This document shows positions 1-11,611 of a DNA stretch of 64,000 nucleotides, piece after piece. The stretch comes from Onchidella celtica (Eukaryota; Mollusca; Gastropoda; Systellommatophora; Onchidiidae): NCBI GenBank assembly GCA_963931925.1, contig OZ007570.1:72543921-72607920 (forward strand), read 5' to 3'. The stretch's first letter is position 1; every line of letters starts with the position of its first letter. The notes beneath the pieces were generated by a model. It had not been told where the DNA came from and did no database searches. It saw only the letters and a list, made by a program, of their open reading frames with translations. The translations under genes and the position numbers were made by a program.

Positions 1-265
1 GAATCAGAGATAGAGAAAGCGAAGCATGCCATGAATTATTTCTTTGTTTCTTTAGAAAACCCCCCTCCAAAATACCAAGCCCCTTTTTTTTTCAAACCCC
101 TCAAAATAAACCCACTTTAGAATGTCACTCGGGCTATGGAATGCATTCGGAAGTCCTTCCGTTAATGATCATAAAAAAGCTAGATCTGAATCTATAGATC
201 TATCTCTATAGTCATCAAGAATTTGGAAAAGTCTGTGGTTAACACTGTCTGAATTAACAGAAATT

Positions 266-517
266 TTGTTGATCAAAGAAACAAATGACCAAAATGTCAA
301 ATGTAAAAAGCGATTCACTTTTATCTCCAGAGCAGTCTATATCCGTCAAGTGAAGAAAAATACTGGGATCCATGAAGCGCATCTAAGGTGTCTTCTTTAC
401 CTAGATGATATCATTGTATTCAGTAGAACTTTTAAGGAGCACCTTCAGAAGTTGGAGACAATTTTCAGAAAACTGTCTGATGCGGGACTTAAACTAAAAC
501 CTTCTAAACGTAAATAA
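266..517 (+). pseudogene. Ty3/Gypsy reverse transcriptase fragment
   Basis: A short open frame ends in a stretch with the Gypsy reverse transcriptase catalytic motif YLDDIIVFS, followed by a typical '[16 protein letters not shown]' continuation. This is the palm region around the YxDD box. Only about 45 residues of the usual RT domain are recognisable. The N-terminal half of the frame does not look like RT, and nothing on either side continues the domain. It is a dead fragment, on the strand opposite to the LTR-like segment at 936-1141, so the two need not belong together. Confidence 0.8.
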
Positions 518-935
518 ATCAAGAGTGAAAATAATAAACACAACATGAGATGTGCGATATCAGAGAGAAAGAGAGAACAATATTATCCAAAGACTTCTAA
601 ACATTCAGTACGCACTAATATCGTGGTCGTCGACATAACATAACATTAGTGAGCAAACAGTCTGCTCGGTTAGGCTAACAGTATACGGTATTTCAGTCCA
701 TGTATCTAAAACAATATAAACAGCATAACCACAGCTTAGGACTCTGGTATTATGATAGTGACTGGTATCATAACTTCCCGAGTCGTATACTTATGAGGAA
801 AATATATCTATTGCTTACAGAGTTACACTCATCGTAAATATCTGATAGCATCTGATATTATCATCTTAAAATCAGCAAGAACAGTATTATAAGTATTAAA
901 GAGCACGTACCTGTCAAAGAAGAATATAAGTCTAT

Positions 936-1141
936 TGTAGGGCACAAAAGACGTTTATTCAATAACACACACACCTGCTCTCGACTGGGGGAAGAGACGC
1001 AGTGCTTGGGGCTTGACAGGCCCGGGGTTTTATACGATTCTTGGGGGCGGGTCAGTCTATCTGTCGCTCACAGTTAAGCACTGTGATTGGAACACGCTCC
1101 TTTAAGACAAAATACTGAATGCCAAAATACCACATACCACA
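936..1141 (-). mobile_element. LTR-like segment (possible solo LTR)
   Basis: Read on the minus strand, the segment starts TGTGGTAT and ends CCCTACA, giving TG...CA-type inverted ends. It contains a TATA box (CGTATAAAAC) near 1033-1026 and an AATAAA signal near 962-957, spaced as in a retroelement promoter-R-polyA layout. No second copy or target-site duplication was found. LTR identity is inferred only from this arrangement, and the boundaries are approximate. Confidence 0.4.
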
Positions 1142-1159
1142 CGTTCCATAGCCCGAGTG

Positions 1160-3085
1160 AAAACATTGCTACCCCGGCGGCTTCCCCTGATCTGTCAATC
1201 TGACTACTGCCCTGACGAACATCGGCCTATGGCCTCGATGATACAAACTGACTAGACCCTAACATCGTTACATATCAATCTGACAATGCCTATGCACGTC
1301 AAGCTATGGAACGCATTCGGAAGTCCTCCCCTATATTCTATATCCTGACCAGAACACTAGGTCTGCTTACTGACCAAAACGGCAAAAGCTGCAACCAAAA
1401 GTCAATGTGGCAAAACTATAGTGGTCCATAAATTAAATCTATAGGCCTATGCCTGGCCTAGGCCTAAAATTTCAAGGCTAAATATTAAAAAGTGCCCTGA
1501 GTAGATCTGGATCCAGATCTAGACTCTAGATGTGGATCTATTTCTAGTTCTAATCTATGGTCAATGCACTAGGTGCGGTCACGAGCCAGGAAATGGTAAA
1601 TGGCCAGAAGTAAACAAAGTCTAGCGAGCTTCTGACTGGCTCAATTTAACCACTGAACTTTGGGCTTGTCAGTGAACACTTAAAATTCTTTCTCAGTTAA
1701 TCTGTGCTGGTCAGAACACTTTTCATGTGTAAGCATCAATTGCATGTCTGTGCGGTCACCTGCTGGTGGTGCAGTCACAAGTTGCTGGTCGCGCAGTCAC
1801 CTGCAGGTAAGAGCCATCAGTGCATGCTCTCTGTGCGATCAATATCAAAATAGATCTGATAATCAACCTTCCCATCCTCTTCTTTTCCAATTCCCTGACT
1901 TCCCGCTTTTTCTTGTCCTCATGCTGCATTTACTAGATCTAGCCTAGACTTATTCTTTGATCAAGTTGCAAAATGCCTTGAAATATAGATCTAGCCTAGA
2001 TCTATGTAGGCCTATTTGGATTTTACCATAATATTATTCTTTGTATCTCATTAAATTCAGTTGTTTACTATTAGCTGGTGTGCTGTGGCTCTTTTTTTAA
2101 ACTCTTTTTTATAATGTAATCATATTAATAATAAGTAATAATGGTGCTAGTGATCCCAGTTGATGCTAACACAACACTGTTGTCACACTGCAATTACCAG
2201 TGACTGTACCTCATGCAGGGTGTCAGATGAATGCATGTCAGTGCAGTCAGCACCATATGTGCATAATCACACCCATAATACCCAGAAAATATATTTTTAA
2301 TGAAAATCCACCCAAAGTACAGTGCCAAGAGCACTTCTATGAGCTTACACCAGACCACTAAATGGAGAAAACTGTAGGGTCACATATTTACCTTTGAACT
2401 CAACAAGATGGAAGTCGTGGGGAGCCAAAACTTGGAAAAGTTATCCAAGGCAAAATACAAGCTTAGACAGCAGTCATATTCTATTTCCTCAACACTAATA
2501 GCTTACCGAGCCACAGCCACATGTTGGACCTGGATGGTGAAGATCATATCTAGATCTAGATCTAGATTCTAGATCTGGCAACTTTCACAATGCTGATGGG
2601 ATGAGCATGTCACCATGTGCATGCCGACAATCTGCAAACGTTACAAGGCCAGTTTTCCCATGCATATTACACCTTCAATGAAAAAGATCTAGATCTTGAT
2701 CTAGATTTCGCCAGAAGAGCTACATGTATTTAATACACCCAATACTGGTTAACCTGTGAAGGCTACAAACCTTTCAAAAAATTGTTGACGGAACAGTCTT
2801 CCTCCACCTTCTAGCAACAACCAGAAATTACCTGGTGAAATTCTCGAGACTCGAGCTTCTCTGATTCTGATCTGGTTAACCCGTGGAGGGCAACTGCATC
2901 ACATTTTCAGGCCAAACAACCTCATGTTGGAGAACAAACATGATTAATGCATGTAATAATGTAATTGTTAATTCTTTTCATTACAGCTGCAATGCCTTCT
3001 AAAAGTTGAGGATTATACCGCCTTCCATAAATCTATAAGTTTATGAAATAAATCTGCATACCAATAAGAAACTGTGCTGATACAA
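1160..3085. other. Non-coding stretch rich in AGATCT hexamers
   Basis: No credible coding region is visible. The sequence has a marked excess of AGATCT and TAGATC hexamers, alone and in short runs (about 1503-1540, 1930-2005, 2547-2577, 2684-2708). This looks like a degenerate microsatellite-like background. Short open frames here show no recognisable domain. Confidence 0.5.
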
Positions 3086-3177
3086 TAATTTGGGCAAAAA
3101 AAAAGAAAAGGTTGTATGTTGCGAAGGCCTGCGTGAGAAATAAAACCCAAACGATACATGCAGGGCTGCGCAACATA
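3086..3177. repeat. Left half of fold-back repeat interrupted by the DNA transposon
   Basis: The sequence matches the inverted-repeat element at 50344-50606: arm motifs TTGTATGTTGCG, CTGCGTGAGAAATAAAA and CAAACGATAC. It stops at the TA that borders the transposon at 3178. The other half resumes at 6397. Joining the two flanks reproduces the uninterrupted order seen around 50561-50650, so this repeat was the insertion target. Confidence 0.75.
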
Positions 3178-3626
3178 GGGGAGAAGTGGGACAAAAATGT
3201 AAGTCATCAGGAAAAAAAATCATAATAAAAAATCTATTACTGGTATCAAGATTTTATTTATCTCACAACATAGGCCATGGAATTGGAATCATATTTAGAG
3301 TTCTGAATAAATGATGAACATTGGTAGAAAGGGGAGAAGTGGGACAGTGAGGGAGAAGTGGGACACATTCTAAATAGTCTTGATTTCCTGACTAGCGGAT
3401 ATCAATGCGACCAAAATTTACATTAAAGATGAGCTCTCCTTTTGTTCTCGCAGTTGTTCCACGCACACTAGGCTCAGACAAAACAGCTTTGAGGTTGTTG
3501 ACATGGACAGACGACAAATCAGGCACGACAGGCTTGACAAAATATTGCCATTTTTTTCTTTAAAATTCTACTTCAACATCGTCATCTTCATCTCTTTCCT
3601 TTGTCACCCTGCCAACATAATAACAC

Positions 3627-5892
3627 TTAGAACTTTTTTTTTGCAAATTCAACAACAACATAATCACCAACAGATACACTCTCCACGACATCCAGTTTCA
3701 ATACATCGGTTTCACTCTCTGATTCATTCTCTAAACCACTTTCATTCTCACTCATCAAATCAGGCAAACTAAGATCAGATGCCGAATCATCGTCATGCAA
3801 TTCAACAAATAGTTCTTTAGCGGATGTTGCTTTTTTCTTCTTCTCCCTCCTCTTTAAAGCCTCTTCTTGTTGCTCACGTAGCCTTTTCATCTCAGGTGTT
3901 GAAGTAGCCACCATGCTTTTCCCTCTCTTTCTTCCTCTTGTGCTTTCCCTGCGAGCCGGGGCCTTTGGGTATCCAACAACATCAACAGGGGATCTGGCAA
4001 ATGCACTACGAGAAGCAGCAGTAGACATGGGCACGGCTGAATGTAGTGTAGAGATGTTGGATGGACCTGGGTCAGAAGATGCTGCCGAAGTGGGCAAAGC
4101 AGTATCTGGTACAGAGATGTTGGATGGGCCTGGGTCAGAAGACGCTGCAGAAGTCGACAAAGCGGTATCTGGTACAGAGATGTTGGATGGACCTGGGTCA
4201 GAAGATGCTGCCGAAGTGGGCAAAGCAGTATCTGGTACAGAGATGTTGGATGGACCTGGGTCAGAAGATGCTGCCGAAGTGGGCAAAGCAGTATCTGGTA
4301 CAGAGATGTTGGATGGACCTGGGTCAGAAGACCTGCAGAAGTCGACAAAGCGGTATCTGGTACAGAGATGCTGGATGGACCTGGGTCAGAAGATGCTGCA
4401 GAAATGGGCAAAGCAGTATCTCGTACAGAGATGTTGGATGGACCTGGGTCAGAAGACGCTGCAGAAGTCGACAAAGCGGTATCTGGTACAGAGATGTTGG
4501 ATGGACCTGGGTCAGAAGATGCTGCAGAAATGGGCAAAGCTAAACCTGGTGCAGAGTTGTCAGGCATATGCTGATCAACGCTGGGTTCTGGAAGAGGTCT
4601 GTCTGTAACGCTTGAAGGTAAATAGCTTTCATCATCAAAAGCGTGTTTGTCAAAGGGCCAAACTCCCGATACTCTGAAGCCAGAGATGATGTTATTTGGT
4701 GTGCTTGCCTTCATCCATGCTTCACGAATCAAGACTGCCATGTATATTGATATGGCTCTTCCTGGATTGGCTAAGCACCATGCATCGCATGCAGAGTTCA
4801 TGTAAGTCTTCACTGGTCCAAATACAGTTCTATCTAAAGGCTGTGTTCGGTGAGACGTGTGGGGAGGAAGAGTCACAATAAAGATATTGTTCTTTTTTTG
4901 CATACTCTCGGGCAGCAAGAGACACGTGAGACTCATGATTATCCATCACAAGCACCACTTCATGGTCGGCAGCTGGTCTAATATGCTTGACAAAATGCTT
5001 CAAAACATATAGGAATAACTCAGTGTTCATCCAGCCAGATGGATTGACCAATCCAACTGAACCCCGTGAAGCACCTCGCATGAAAGTATCTTTGAAATTC
5101 TTTCGTGGGAACACGAGAACAGGAGGAACAGAGGTTCCAGCAGCTGAAACAATGGCACAGACTGTTACCAGCTCTCCTCTTTCTTGTGAAACAACTTTCC
5201 CAACTTGCTTGTTGCCTTTCTTTGCCAAAATCTTTGGGGGCTTGTGCGTTGTAGTGTATCCTGTTTCATCCAGGTTGAAGATGGTACATGCTGCAGACTT
5301 TGCCTTTAGGTAGCAGGCCTCAAGATTATTAAAAAAGGTTTCTATGTTGAACCTATTAAAAAGCAGTTATTAGTGCAAATGATGTTGGTTCTGGTGCTCG
5401 TAGAGCCAGCAGCCCTTCTCCGTTGCGTGCCATGAACCCCTTTCGCCAGTCAATGCTAGCCATCTTGTTCTCTTGCCAATTTTGAGGAATTCTAATGTTG
5501 TTTGCTACTGCCATCTCATAGGCAAAGACTCATAACTGTTTGTAGGTATAGCCATGGAACATTTCAGACATTTCTATAATAAATTGCATCAGTTCTTTTT
5601 CCTGAGCGGTAGAGAAAATTTGTGCATGTTGGTAGTTTGGCCCAAGAAGTGTTGCTGAAGATGTCAAAGCATTATTCTTCTGCTTTGCTTGATATCTCTG
5701 AAGTGCACTCTTTGAAATGTCAAATTCTTCTGCTGCTTTTCGTAAAGTCATCGCATTAGCTATGGCATCCAAGGCAGCCACTAATCTTCCTTCAGTTGGA
5801 TGCGCCGTTGCTGTTTTGCGTTTGTAATGTTGAGGCATTGTGAGCTCTGAGGAGGAAAAAAAACGGAGGAGTACCGTATTAGTATTATTCAA
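3627..5892 (-). pseudogene. DDE_1 (pogo/jerky-like) transposase pseudogene
   Basis: The N-terminal piece (start Met about 5838) has a psq-type helix-turn-helix: 'RKAAEEFDISKSALQRYQ'. Then come a WRKGFMARN-like DNA-binding region (about 5400-5520), the first catalytic Asp in NLDETGYTTTHKP (about 5230-5275), the second in VLVMDNHESH (about 4930-4965), and the third in HRTQPLDRTVFGP (about 4810-4850). This is the DDD triad order of the DDE_1 family (pogo, Tigger, jerky). The C-terminal tail holds 21-aa repeats and ends with an acidic stretch and 'VGDYVVVEF'. The gene is broken by an in-frame TGA near 5533, stops near 5340, a frameshift near 4880-4930 and a one-base deletion inside the repeat array near 4331. 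It therefore cannot make an active protein. Confidence 0.85.
4050..4550 (-). repeat. 63-bp minisatellite inside the transposase C-terminus
   Basis: About eight tandem units of 63 bp (plus-strand core GATGTTGGATGGACCTGGGT) encode, on the minus strand, a 21-residue repeat rich in Ser, Pro, Asp and Ala (core SDPGPSNISVPDTAL). Because 63 is a multiple of three the array stays in frame, except in the unit near 4322-4345. That unit lacks one base and shifts the downstream frame. Confidence 0.9.
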
Positions 5893-6007
5893 CTGAAAAT
5901 TTAAGTGAATATATTATTATTATTATTATTACATTCATAATTAACAAATTTCAGATTCAGTACCAGGGAGAAGTGGGACAGCGTAAGGGAGAAGAGGGAC
6001 AGGATAA

Positions 6008-6039
6008 GGGAGAAGTGGGACAGCTGTCCCACTTCTCCC
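6008..6039. repeat. Perfect 32-bp palindrome of the transposon end motif
   Basis: GGGAGAAGTGGGACAG is followed immediately by its exact reverse complement. It lies 3' of two more direct copies of the same motif (5966-5980 and about 5987-6000). The motif is that of the transposon ends, so this is an internal head-to-head pair, possibly a transposase binding cluster or a relic of an end-to-end joining event. Confidence 0.9.
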
Positions 6040-6396
6040 ACACTTGGGTGATGCACGTGTTTTGTGTCATGGCTTAGAAACTAGGGCAATGTAAACCTAA
6101 TACAATAATGCAAGAGGTGTGGGATAAGCAAACTTCCAGATAGATAACATCAATTATATCTTCAAGGCAGTGTACAAGCATACAGAAAAAAAATTTTAAA
6201 AGTACAAAAACTTACTTTTTAGGTCACTTTTCCAGATCTTTTCAATGGCTTCCAAAACACAGTTGACATGTAACCGGAAGTGATCTTCAGCAAAAGAAAA
6301 TAAGTTTAGGGCGGAAATAAACCATATAGCATTGTTAGTTCTTTCATAATATCAATGTCCCACTTCTCCCCTGTCCCACTTCTCCCACCTCTCCTC

Positions 6397-6485
6397 TACA
6401 ACTTTCTCTTGTGCCCAATTTTGATTTTGCTTATAGAGTCTAGCCCTGCTGCGACCCCACAGTTTTTCTGTGGTTTTTATGATAC
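6397..6485. repeat. Right half of interrupted fold-back repeat
   Basis: It begins with the duplicated TA and continues TACAAC...GCCCAATTTTGA...GCTTATAG...AGCCCTGCTGCGACC...CTGTGGTTTTTATGATA. The order is the same as at 50575-50656 in the uninterrupted copy. The match shows that only one TA was present before transposon insertion. Confidence 0.75.
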
Positions 6486-6489
6486 AATA

Positions 6490-7800
6490 AATGGGCAGGT
6501 CACTGAATAGATTACAGAATAATGGAAAATAATTGTTTCACAATTGCTTTGTGAAAATCATTTAGCAACTGGCTGACATTGGACAATGGTGTTGCAATCT
6601 ACCGGGCCTAGACGAAAGAGCGATGCAGGCCAATTAAGAGTACCGGGAGACCAGAAGGCCAAAATGAAGTTTTGATGGCCACCGATGTTTCCCCCCAAGC
6701 CACGTTTCTTAATTTGGCCTCCGAGAAGGCCATCTGGCAACATTGCAGTCTTCAAGTAAGGGACATTACCGCCACTTTATTTTGACTTCTTTGTCTTCTT
6801 CATCTTTTTTTAAAACTTTTTTACTTTTTTATTTACATCTTATTTTTGTTGAAATTATTATTATCATCCATTTTACATGGCCCTTGGGCTCACACAATTT
6901 TATAACCCTACATTTTATTATCAGTGAACACGTTGTATTATGCTAGGTTAAATTTTTTTTAAATAAATAAATAAATAAAATAATAAAATAGAAATTCCAC
7001 AATTGTAAACTTTGCATCACTGTACTGCTTATCCAGCCAAGATCCCTTCGTCAGCCGGACAGATTTCTGTACAGGATTGCAGTGCGATTGGTAGAATTAC
7101 AGTGGAGGGGAATTCCCTTAATCAAATTGACCTCGGTGCGATGGGATCTACAAGGGGATCTACGTCAGAACGGTGCAATTCCTATGAGCGAACTTGATTT
7201 CAATCCTAGGCGTGGGATTTCCCCAGGGTTGCCGGGTGGGTAGGGTTTGTTTCCCAGGCTGCTCCTGTTTGCACAGGACAACAGAGTCTGGCTATTTCAC
7301 AGGGCTGCAACAAACACACATTGACACGCCCATAAGCAAATTGACTATTCATTTATCATCACTTTCCTGGAGAGATTAAAAAAAAGAATGATAAAAAAAA
7401 AAACAGTTTCGCGGAAGTGGTTGAAACTGTTAGATATGCATTTGATGTTGTAAAGAACAGGATCTAAATTTAAAACAATAAATGCAACTCATTCATTATA
7501 CCAGTTGGCCAGCTGACTCGGAGGATACACATATTAGGTGATTTTTTAAAGTTGAGTTTCGATCACACATGTGTAAATTGAGGTACAGAATGAAATTTCC
7601 TGTCTTACTTTTTATTTCTGTTCGAAGAAAATGCGTCTTTCTTATCGGGCTCAAAGTAGTCGGAACACTTTCTCCTGTTCGAGAGTTGTGATTCAAAATC
7701 AACGAAAATATTAAAAAGATAAAGAACTTCAAGACCTTTTAACATATGCCCACATATACCTTTACCTCTTTCAATGCGTAACATAATATTTTGTCGAGGT
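6490..7800. other. No gene seen
   Basis: This is AT-rich sequence with short homopolymer and ATTT runs (6780-6990) and a slightly GC-richer block at 7030-7300. The open frames are short and have no recognisable domain. Confidence 0.5.
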
Positions 7801-7803
7801 TTG

Positions 7804-8857
7804 TGTCACAAATCCCAGACTGGGAGATATAATAATTATGACAGGACAACAATCACGAACGAACAAGTATAACACTTAACAGAACAACCAAACAGACTCA
7901 CACATTTATTATATATAAAAATAAGATACCTGTGCAATTACATATATTACATTAACTCAATTCCAATACCATTCAATGGTCAGTATTCCCCACATTCATT
8001 CTTCTCCGGGTCCACAACCCGATAGTTACTTTCTAACTATGCTCTGGCCTCAGCCTCACATCCATATATATATTACTTGCTGGCCTCTCTTATTGGCTCC
8101 TGTTCAACCTAATCTCCGTATCTCAACCTCCCCTGGATGTCTTAATAGCACATTAATATTTCAATAGCACATTAACATATTAATAGCAACAAGGACAATA
8201 ACAACGTCCCTGTCTGTGGCCAGACTGCCACGACTCATGTGCTCCCGCTGTCCTGCGCGACAGCTTCACTCAGGCAGGCCTGTGGGTAGCCTTCGGCCCA
8301 ACCCCGGCACAAGTCCGCTCACCGCGGGTGGCTTCTCTGCCCGACCCCGGCACCTATAAGAATAACATTACATCTCTATAACACCATACAATTACTATCC
8401 ACTTCACCACTCATTATGAACCATCAAGCGTACACACAATAGTCCACCGTTCACTCACCACACCTCTTACGGTAACACACCTCCACCGTACCACACAGCA
8501 CTCAGACTCGCTACGAATCCATGATCCGAACTTACATCTATCGCTCATTGCGCACATCTCTATACACAGTAATCAATGACTTTCACATTCCTCACATATA
8601 ACTTATTTACATCATGGTCATAGGAGAATATAGTACATCAATCATCATAATTATAAATCATAGTTCAACCTACCAGTCATCACTGGAAAACGCACAATCT
8701 CCCGACTGCTCTCTCGCGTCTGTCCCCTTGGACTTCTTAACTTGCAGTGATCTGACTATTCAGATTTTGCCTCTACTACGCCTCAACTTCACTCACAACA
8801 TGCATGCTTCAATTCCCTTCCCCACACTCACTGACCCCCGCTCACTCGCTCGTGACA
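7804..8857 (-). mobile_element. Probable 3' LTR of the minus-strand retroelement
   Basis: The segment is bounded by the inverted ends TGTCAC (7804-7809) and GTGACA (8852-8857). On the minus strand it is immediately preceded by a purine tract (8858-8880), as expected of a polypurine tract next to a 3' LTR. An AATAAA-type signal lies near its distal end (about 7905). No matching LTR is present beyond the primer-binding-like site at 13065. Assignment to the element at 9296-13065 rests on position and the tract alone. Confidence 0.5.
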
Positions 8858-8880
8858 TCATCCCCCACCCCAAAAAAATT
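8858..8880 (-). other. Polypurine tract candidate
   Basis: On the minus strand, a run of A and T leads into GGGGTGGGGGATGA just before the TGTCAC terminus of the LTR candidate. This is the place and composition expected for the plus-strand primer of an LTR retrotransposon. Confidence 0.5.
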
Positions 8881-9295
8881 AATGCAATTAATTTCAAATC
8901 GCATCAAGATACTTGTCAACGAGTGCGCGTGCGCAATATTTACATAAAAATGACCCACTAATGTCTATAGCACATATGATACCGAAATCAGGGGAAAATA
9001 TGGTGATCAATTTGCCCTGCACTATGCATATATGTATCACATCATCAATACCTAACTAAAACATAATACCTAATACAGAATCAAAATCAATCAACCTATC
9101 AACCATTCTTCATATAATATTTATAATGTCAATGTTTTAAGATCGACGAATTGTTCCCACAGATCACTGTCAATGTTTATATGTTTCCCAATTTCTGCTG
9201 ACATACGTTTTCAATTGTGCACAATCTGCGACTCTTCGTTGTTCTGTCTGTCGAATGTTCCTGTCCTCCGATGTGTAAGCCATTGAAATCTTCAC

Positions 9296-9849
9296 CTAGG
9301 CTCGACTAAGGTAGTCGGCGATATGATTGCTGGTTCCTGGAATCGGTTGAATGACGAACGTATACGGCTGTAAAGCCAATGCCCATCTAGATAAGCGAGG
9401 GCTGGATGAACGATTCTTAGACAAAACGTTAGTGGCTTGTGGTCTGTCTGGATGTAGAATTCTCGTCCCATCAGATAACGTCCTAATTTTTGGACTGACC
9501 ACACAATGGCAAGACACTCCCTCTCTATTACAGAATACTTTCTTTCTCTCCGCAATAACTTTCGACTGACATAACATACAGGATGGAAACATTCGTTCTT
9601 CTCCTGTAGAAGACAAGCGCCGACATCAGAGTCCGATGCATCTGTTCTGAGGATAAATTTAGATCGAAAATCTGGCAATATCAGAATGGGTGACGATGAT
9701 AATGCTGTCACCAATTTATCAAATGCTGTCTGACAATCAGACGTCCACTGGACCTTATCGGGCTGGCCCTTCTTAGTAAGGTCAGTAAGAGGAGATGACA
9801 AGGAGGAAAAGTTCGGAATGAACTTCCTGTAATAATTTAAAATTCCCAC
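9296..9849 (-). pseudogene. RNase H domain of Gmr1-type element, frameshifted
   Basis: The sequence continues the RT frame after a one-base loss, with NYYRKFIPNFS (RT connection) and the RNase H motifs LRTDASDSDVGA, IERECLAIVWS and TDHKPLTF. A second frameshift near 9420 moves the terminal part (IPGTSNHIADYLSRA, then stop) to another frame. The C-terminal motif is typical for the end of Gypsy RNase H, and no integrase follows. Confidence 0.85.
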
Positions 9850-11534
9850 TAGCTTCTCACTTGTTTCTTTGTCTTAGGGATTTGTAACCCTACTAATTTC
9901 TCAATTTTTGTTATTTCAGGTCTCTGAATACCTCTACCCACGAGATGTCCTAAGAATACTATTTCTGGACATGCCAAGTCCATCTTTGCGGGTTTAGCAG
10001 TTAACCCAAAATGACGCAATCGTTGAAAAATTACTGTTAGTGTCTGAATATGTTCAGACCATGACGACGTATGACACGCTATATCGTCAAAGAATGACAC
10101 GACATTAGGTATGTCCTTCAATACCAGTCTCATTAATCTTGCAAACGTCGCTGGCGCGTTTACCAATCCAAATGGCATGACCTTAAATTGAAACAATCCT
10201 ATGGGCGTTTGGAAAGCCGTGTACTGTTTAGATTCCTCAGCAAGAGGAATTTCCCAATACCCTTTTTTTAAATCTATCTTCGAGAACCACGTGGAACCAG
10301 CCAGTGAAGCTATTAGTTCCTCTTGGAATGGTATAGGCTCCCTATCGCCTACCGTAATAGTGTTCAGTCTGCGAAAATCAATACAGAACCGCACCGATCC
10401 ATCAAGTTTTTTCACGAGGTCGATGGATGATGAATATGGCGATGTTGACGGTTCTATCACATCTAACTTCAACATGGTCTCAACTTCCTTTATAACTCTA
10501 TCTCTGGAAGAAAAAGGCAACGGATAAGGTTTAAGAGATACTGGCTTATCCGAAGTCAACTTTATTTGGTGCTGGATCACCGTAGTAGGACCCGGCAAAT
10601 CTGTGATAACATCTGGGAATGACGCTAACAGGGTCTGAAGTTCCCTACTCTGTGAACTCGTAAGGTCAGGGCTAAATTTTACGTCCCTGTAACCTTGTGT
10701 CGGAGTTAACTCCGGCAATTGAATTTGTACCTCTTCCTGTGCCTCAGTGTCGTTCACGTCACTGTCTGACTGGTCTACGACCCCCATACAAGCAATAGAG
10801 AAGACACTCTCTTCTGGTTTCGTCTGAGCACACAGATACTCTGGTCTCTCATAAAATCTCTGCAGCATATTAACATGGAAAACCTTAACTGATCCATCAA
10901 TCTGAATAGCATAATCTACCTTCGAAACGGCTCGCTCAATAGTATACGGACCCTTCCATCTCATTAATAACTTATCATGATCCGTAGGCAATAACAATAA
11001 AACCTTGTCTCCTGGCTTAAAAATTCGCAGTTTGGACCCTCTATCTTTATAGTTTTTTGCTCTTTTTGAAGCGACACTAGAAGCTTCTTCCGCAATAGTG
11101 CGCGCTGAAGATAATCTCTCTCTTAAATCAACAAGGTACTGAAACACTGAAATTTGCTCATCGTCTCCCGATGATGGCGACGTCATCATGTCCCGAAGAA
11201 CATCAGTTGGACCCCTAGGACTACGACCATACAACATCTCAAACGGAGAGAATCCTGTTGACTCCTGACGTACCTCCCTATACGCAAATAATACTGCAGG
11301 GATATATCTATCCCAATCTTTAAGGCGATCAGCAGCTACCTTACGCAACATCGACTTTAGCGTCGAGTTTAGTCTCTCGCACATGCCATTAGCCTGTGGA
11401 TGATATGGGGTGGTAGTGATGGGCTGTATGCTAAACAAGCGAAACAATTCCTTCATCATATCCGACGTAAATTGCGCGCCCCTATCAGACAAAATTTGTT
11501 CCGGTATTCCCACTCTAGCGAAGATTCCAAACAA
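9849..11534 (-). pseudogene. Integrase C-terminal part plus reverse transcriptase
   Basis: It starts within the integrase core. The second and third catalytic residues are in LSDRGAQFTS and GMCERLNSTLK, and a chromatin-domain-like tail with 'PGDKVLLLLP' and 'RWKGPYTIERAV' follows. After a roughly 100-residue linker comes a Gypsy-type reverse transcriptase: VRFCIDFRRLN, STWFSKIDLKKGYWEIP, MPFGLVNAPATFARLM and the catalytic FFDDI, a variant of YxDD. The frame ends just before the connection to RNase H, where one base appears lost. Finding the integrase before the RT in one continuous frame is direct evidence for the unusual gene order. Confidence 0.88.
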
Positions 11535-11611
11535 CGCTTCCGCGACTGCCTCTGACGTTATGGTACGAAGCGGAACCGCCTCTGGCCATCTCGTAGCATT
11601 ACAAATGACCG

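Larger units (their letters stand above)
126..1159. repeat. 16-bp inverted repeat bracketing the RT scrap
   Basis: CACTCGGGCTATGGAA at 126-141 is matched exactly in reverse complement at 1144-1159. A longer direct copy of the adjacent sequence (CTATGGAAYGCATTCGGAAG) occurs at about 134-153 and again near 1304-1323. The same sequence is therefore present three times around the retroelement debris. These may be broken LTR or TIR ends; I cannot assign a family. Confidence 0.5.
3178..6396 (-). mobile_element. pogo/jerky-type DNA transposon, complete but inactive
   Basis: The element is 3219 bp. Its left end is GGGGAGAAGTGGGACA directly after TA (3176-3177). Its right end carries the same motif inverted (6356-6371 and 6372-6387) and stops before TA (6397-6398). 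A TA target duplication is the rule for Tc1/mariner/pogo transposons, and here it is confirmed by the related empty site at 50575-50576. The end motif is repeated internally at 3331, 3351, 5966, 6008 and 6024. It encodes one decayed minus-strand DDE transposase. The last nine bases of the right end (6388-6396) do not mirror the left end exactly, so the exact terminus is slightly uncertain. Confidence 0.8.

Noticed and set aside
3913..4608. Plus-strand open frames with repeated 'MLDGPGSEDAAEV'
   Set aside because: Shadow of the minus-strand transposase repeat array; the minus strand continues into DDE_1 motifs, the plus strand does not.
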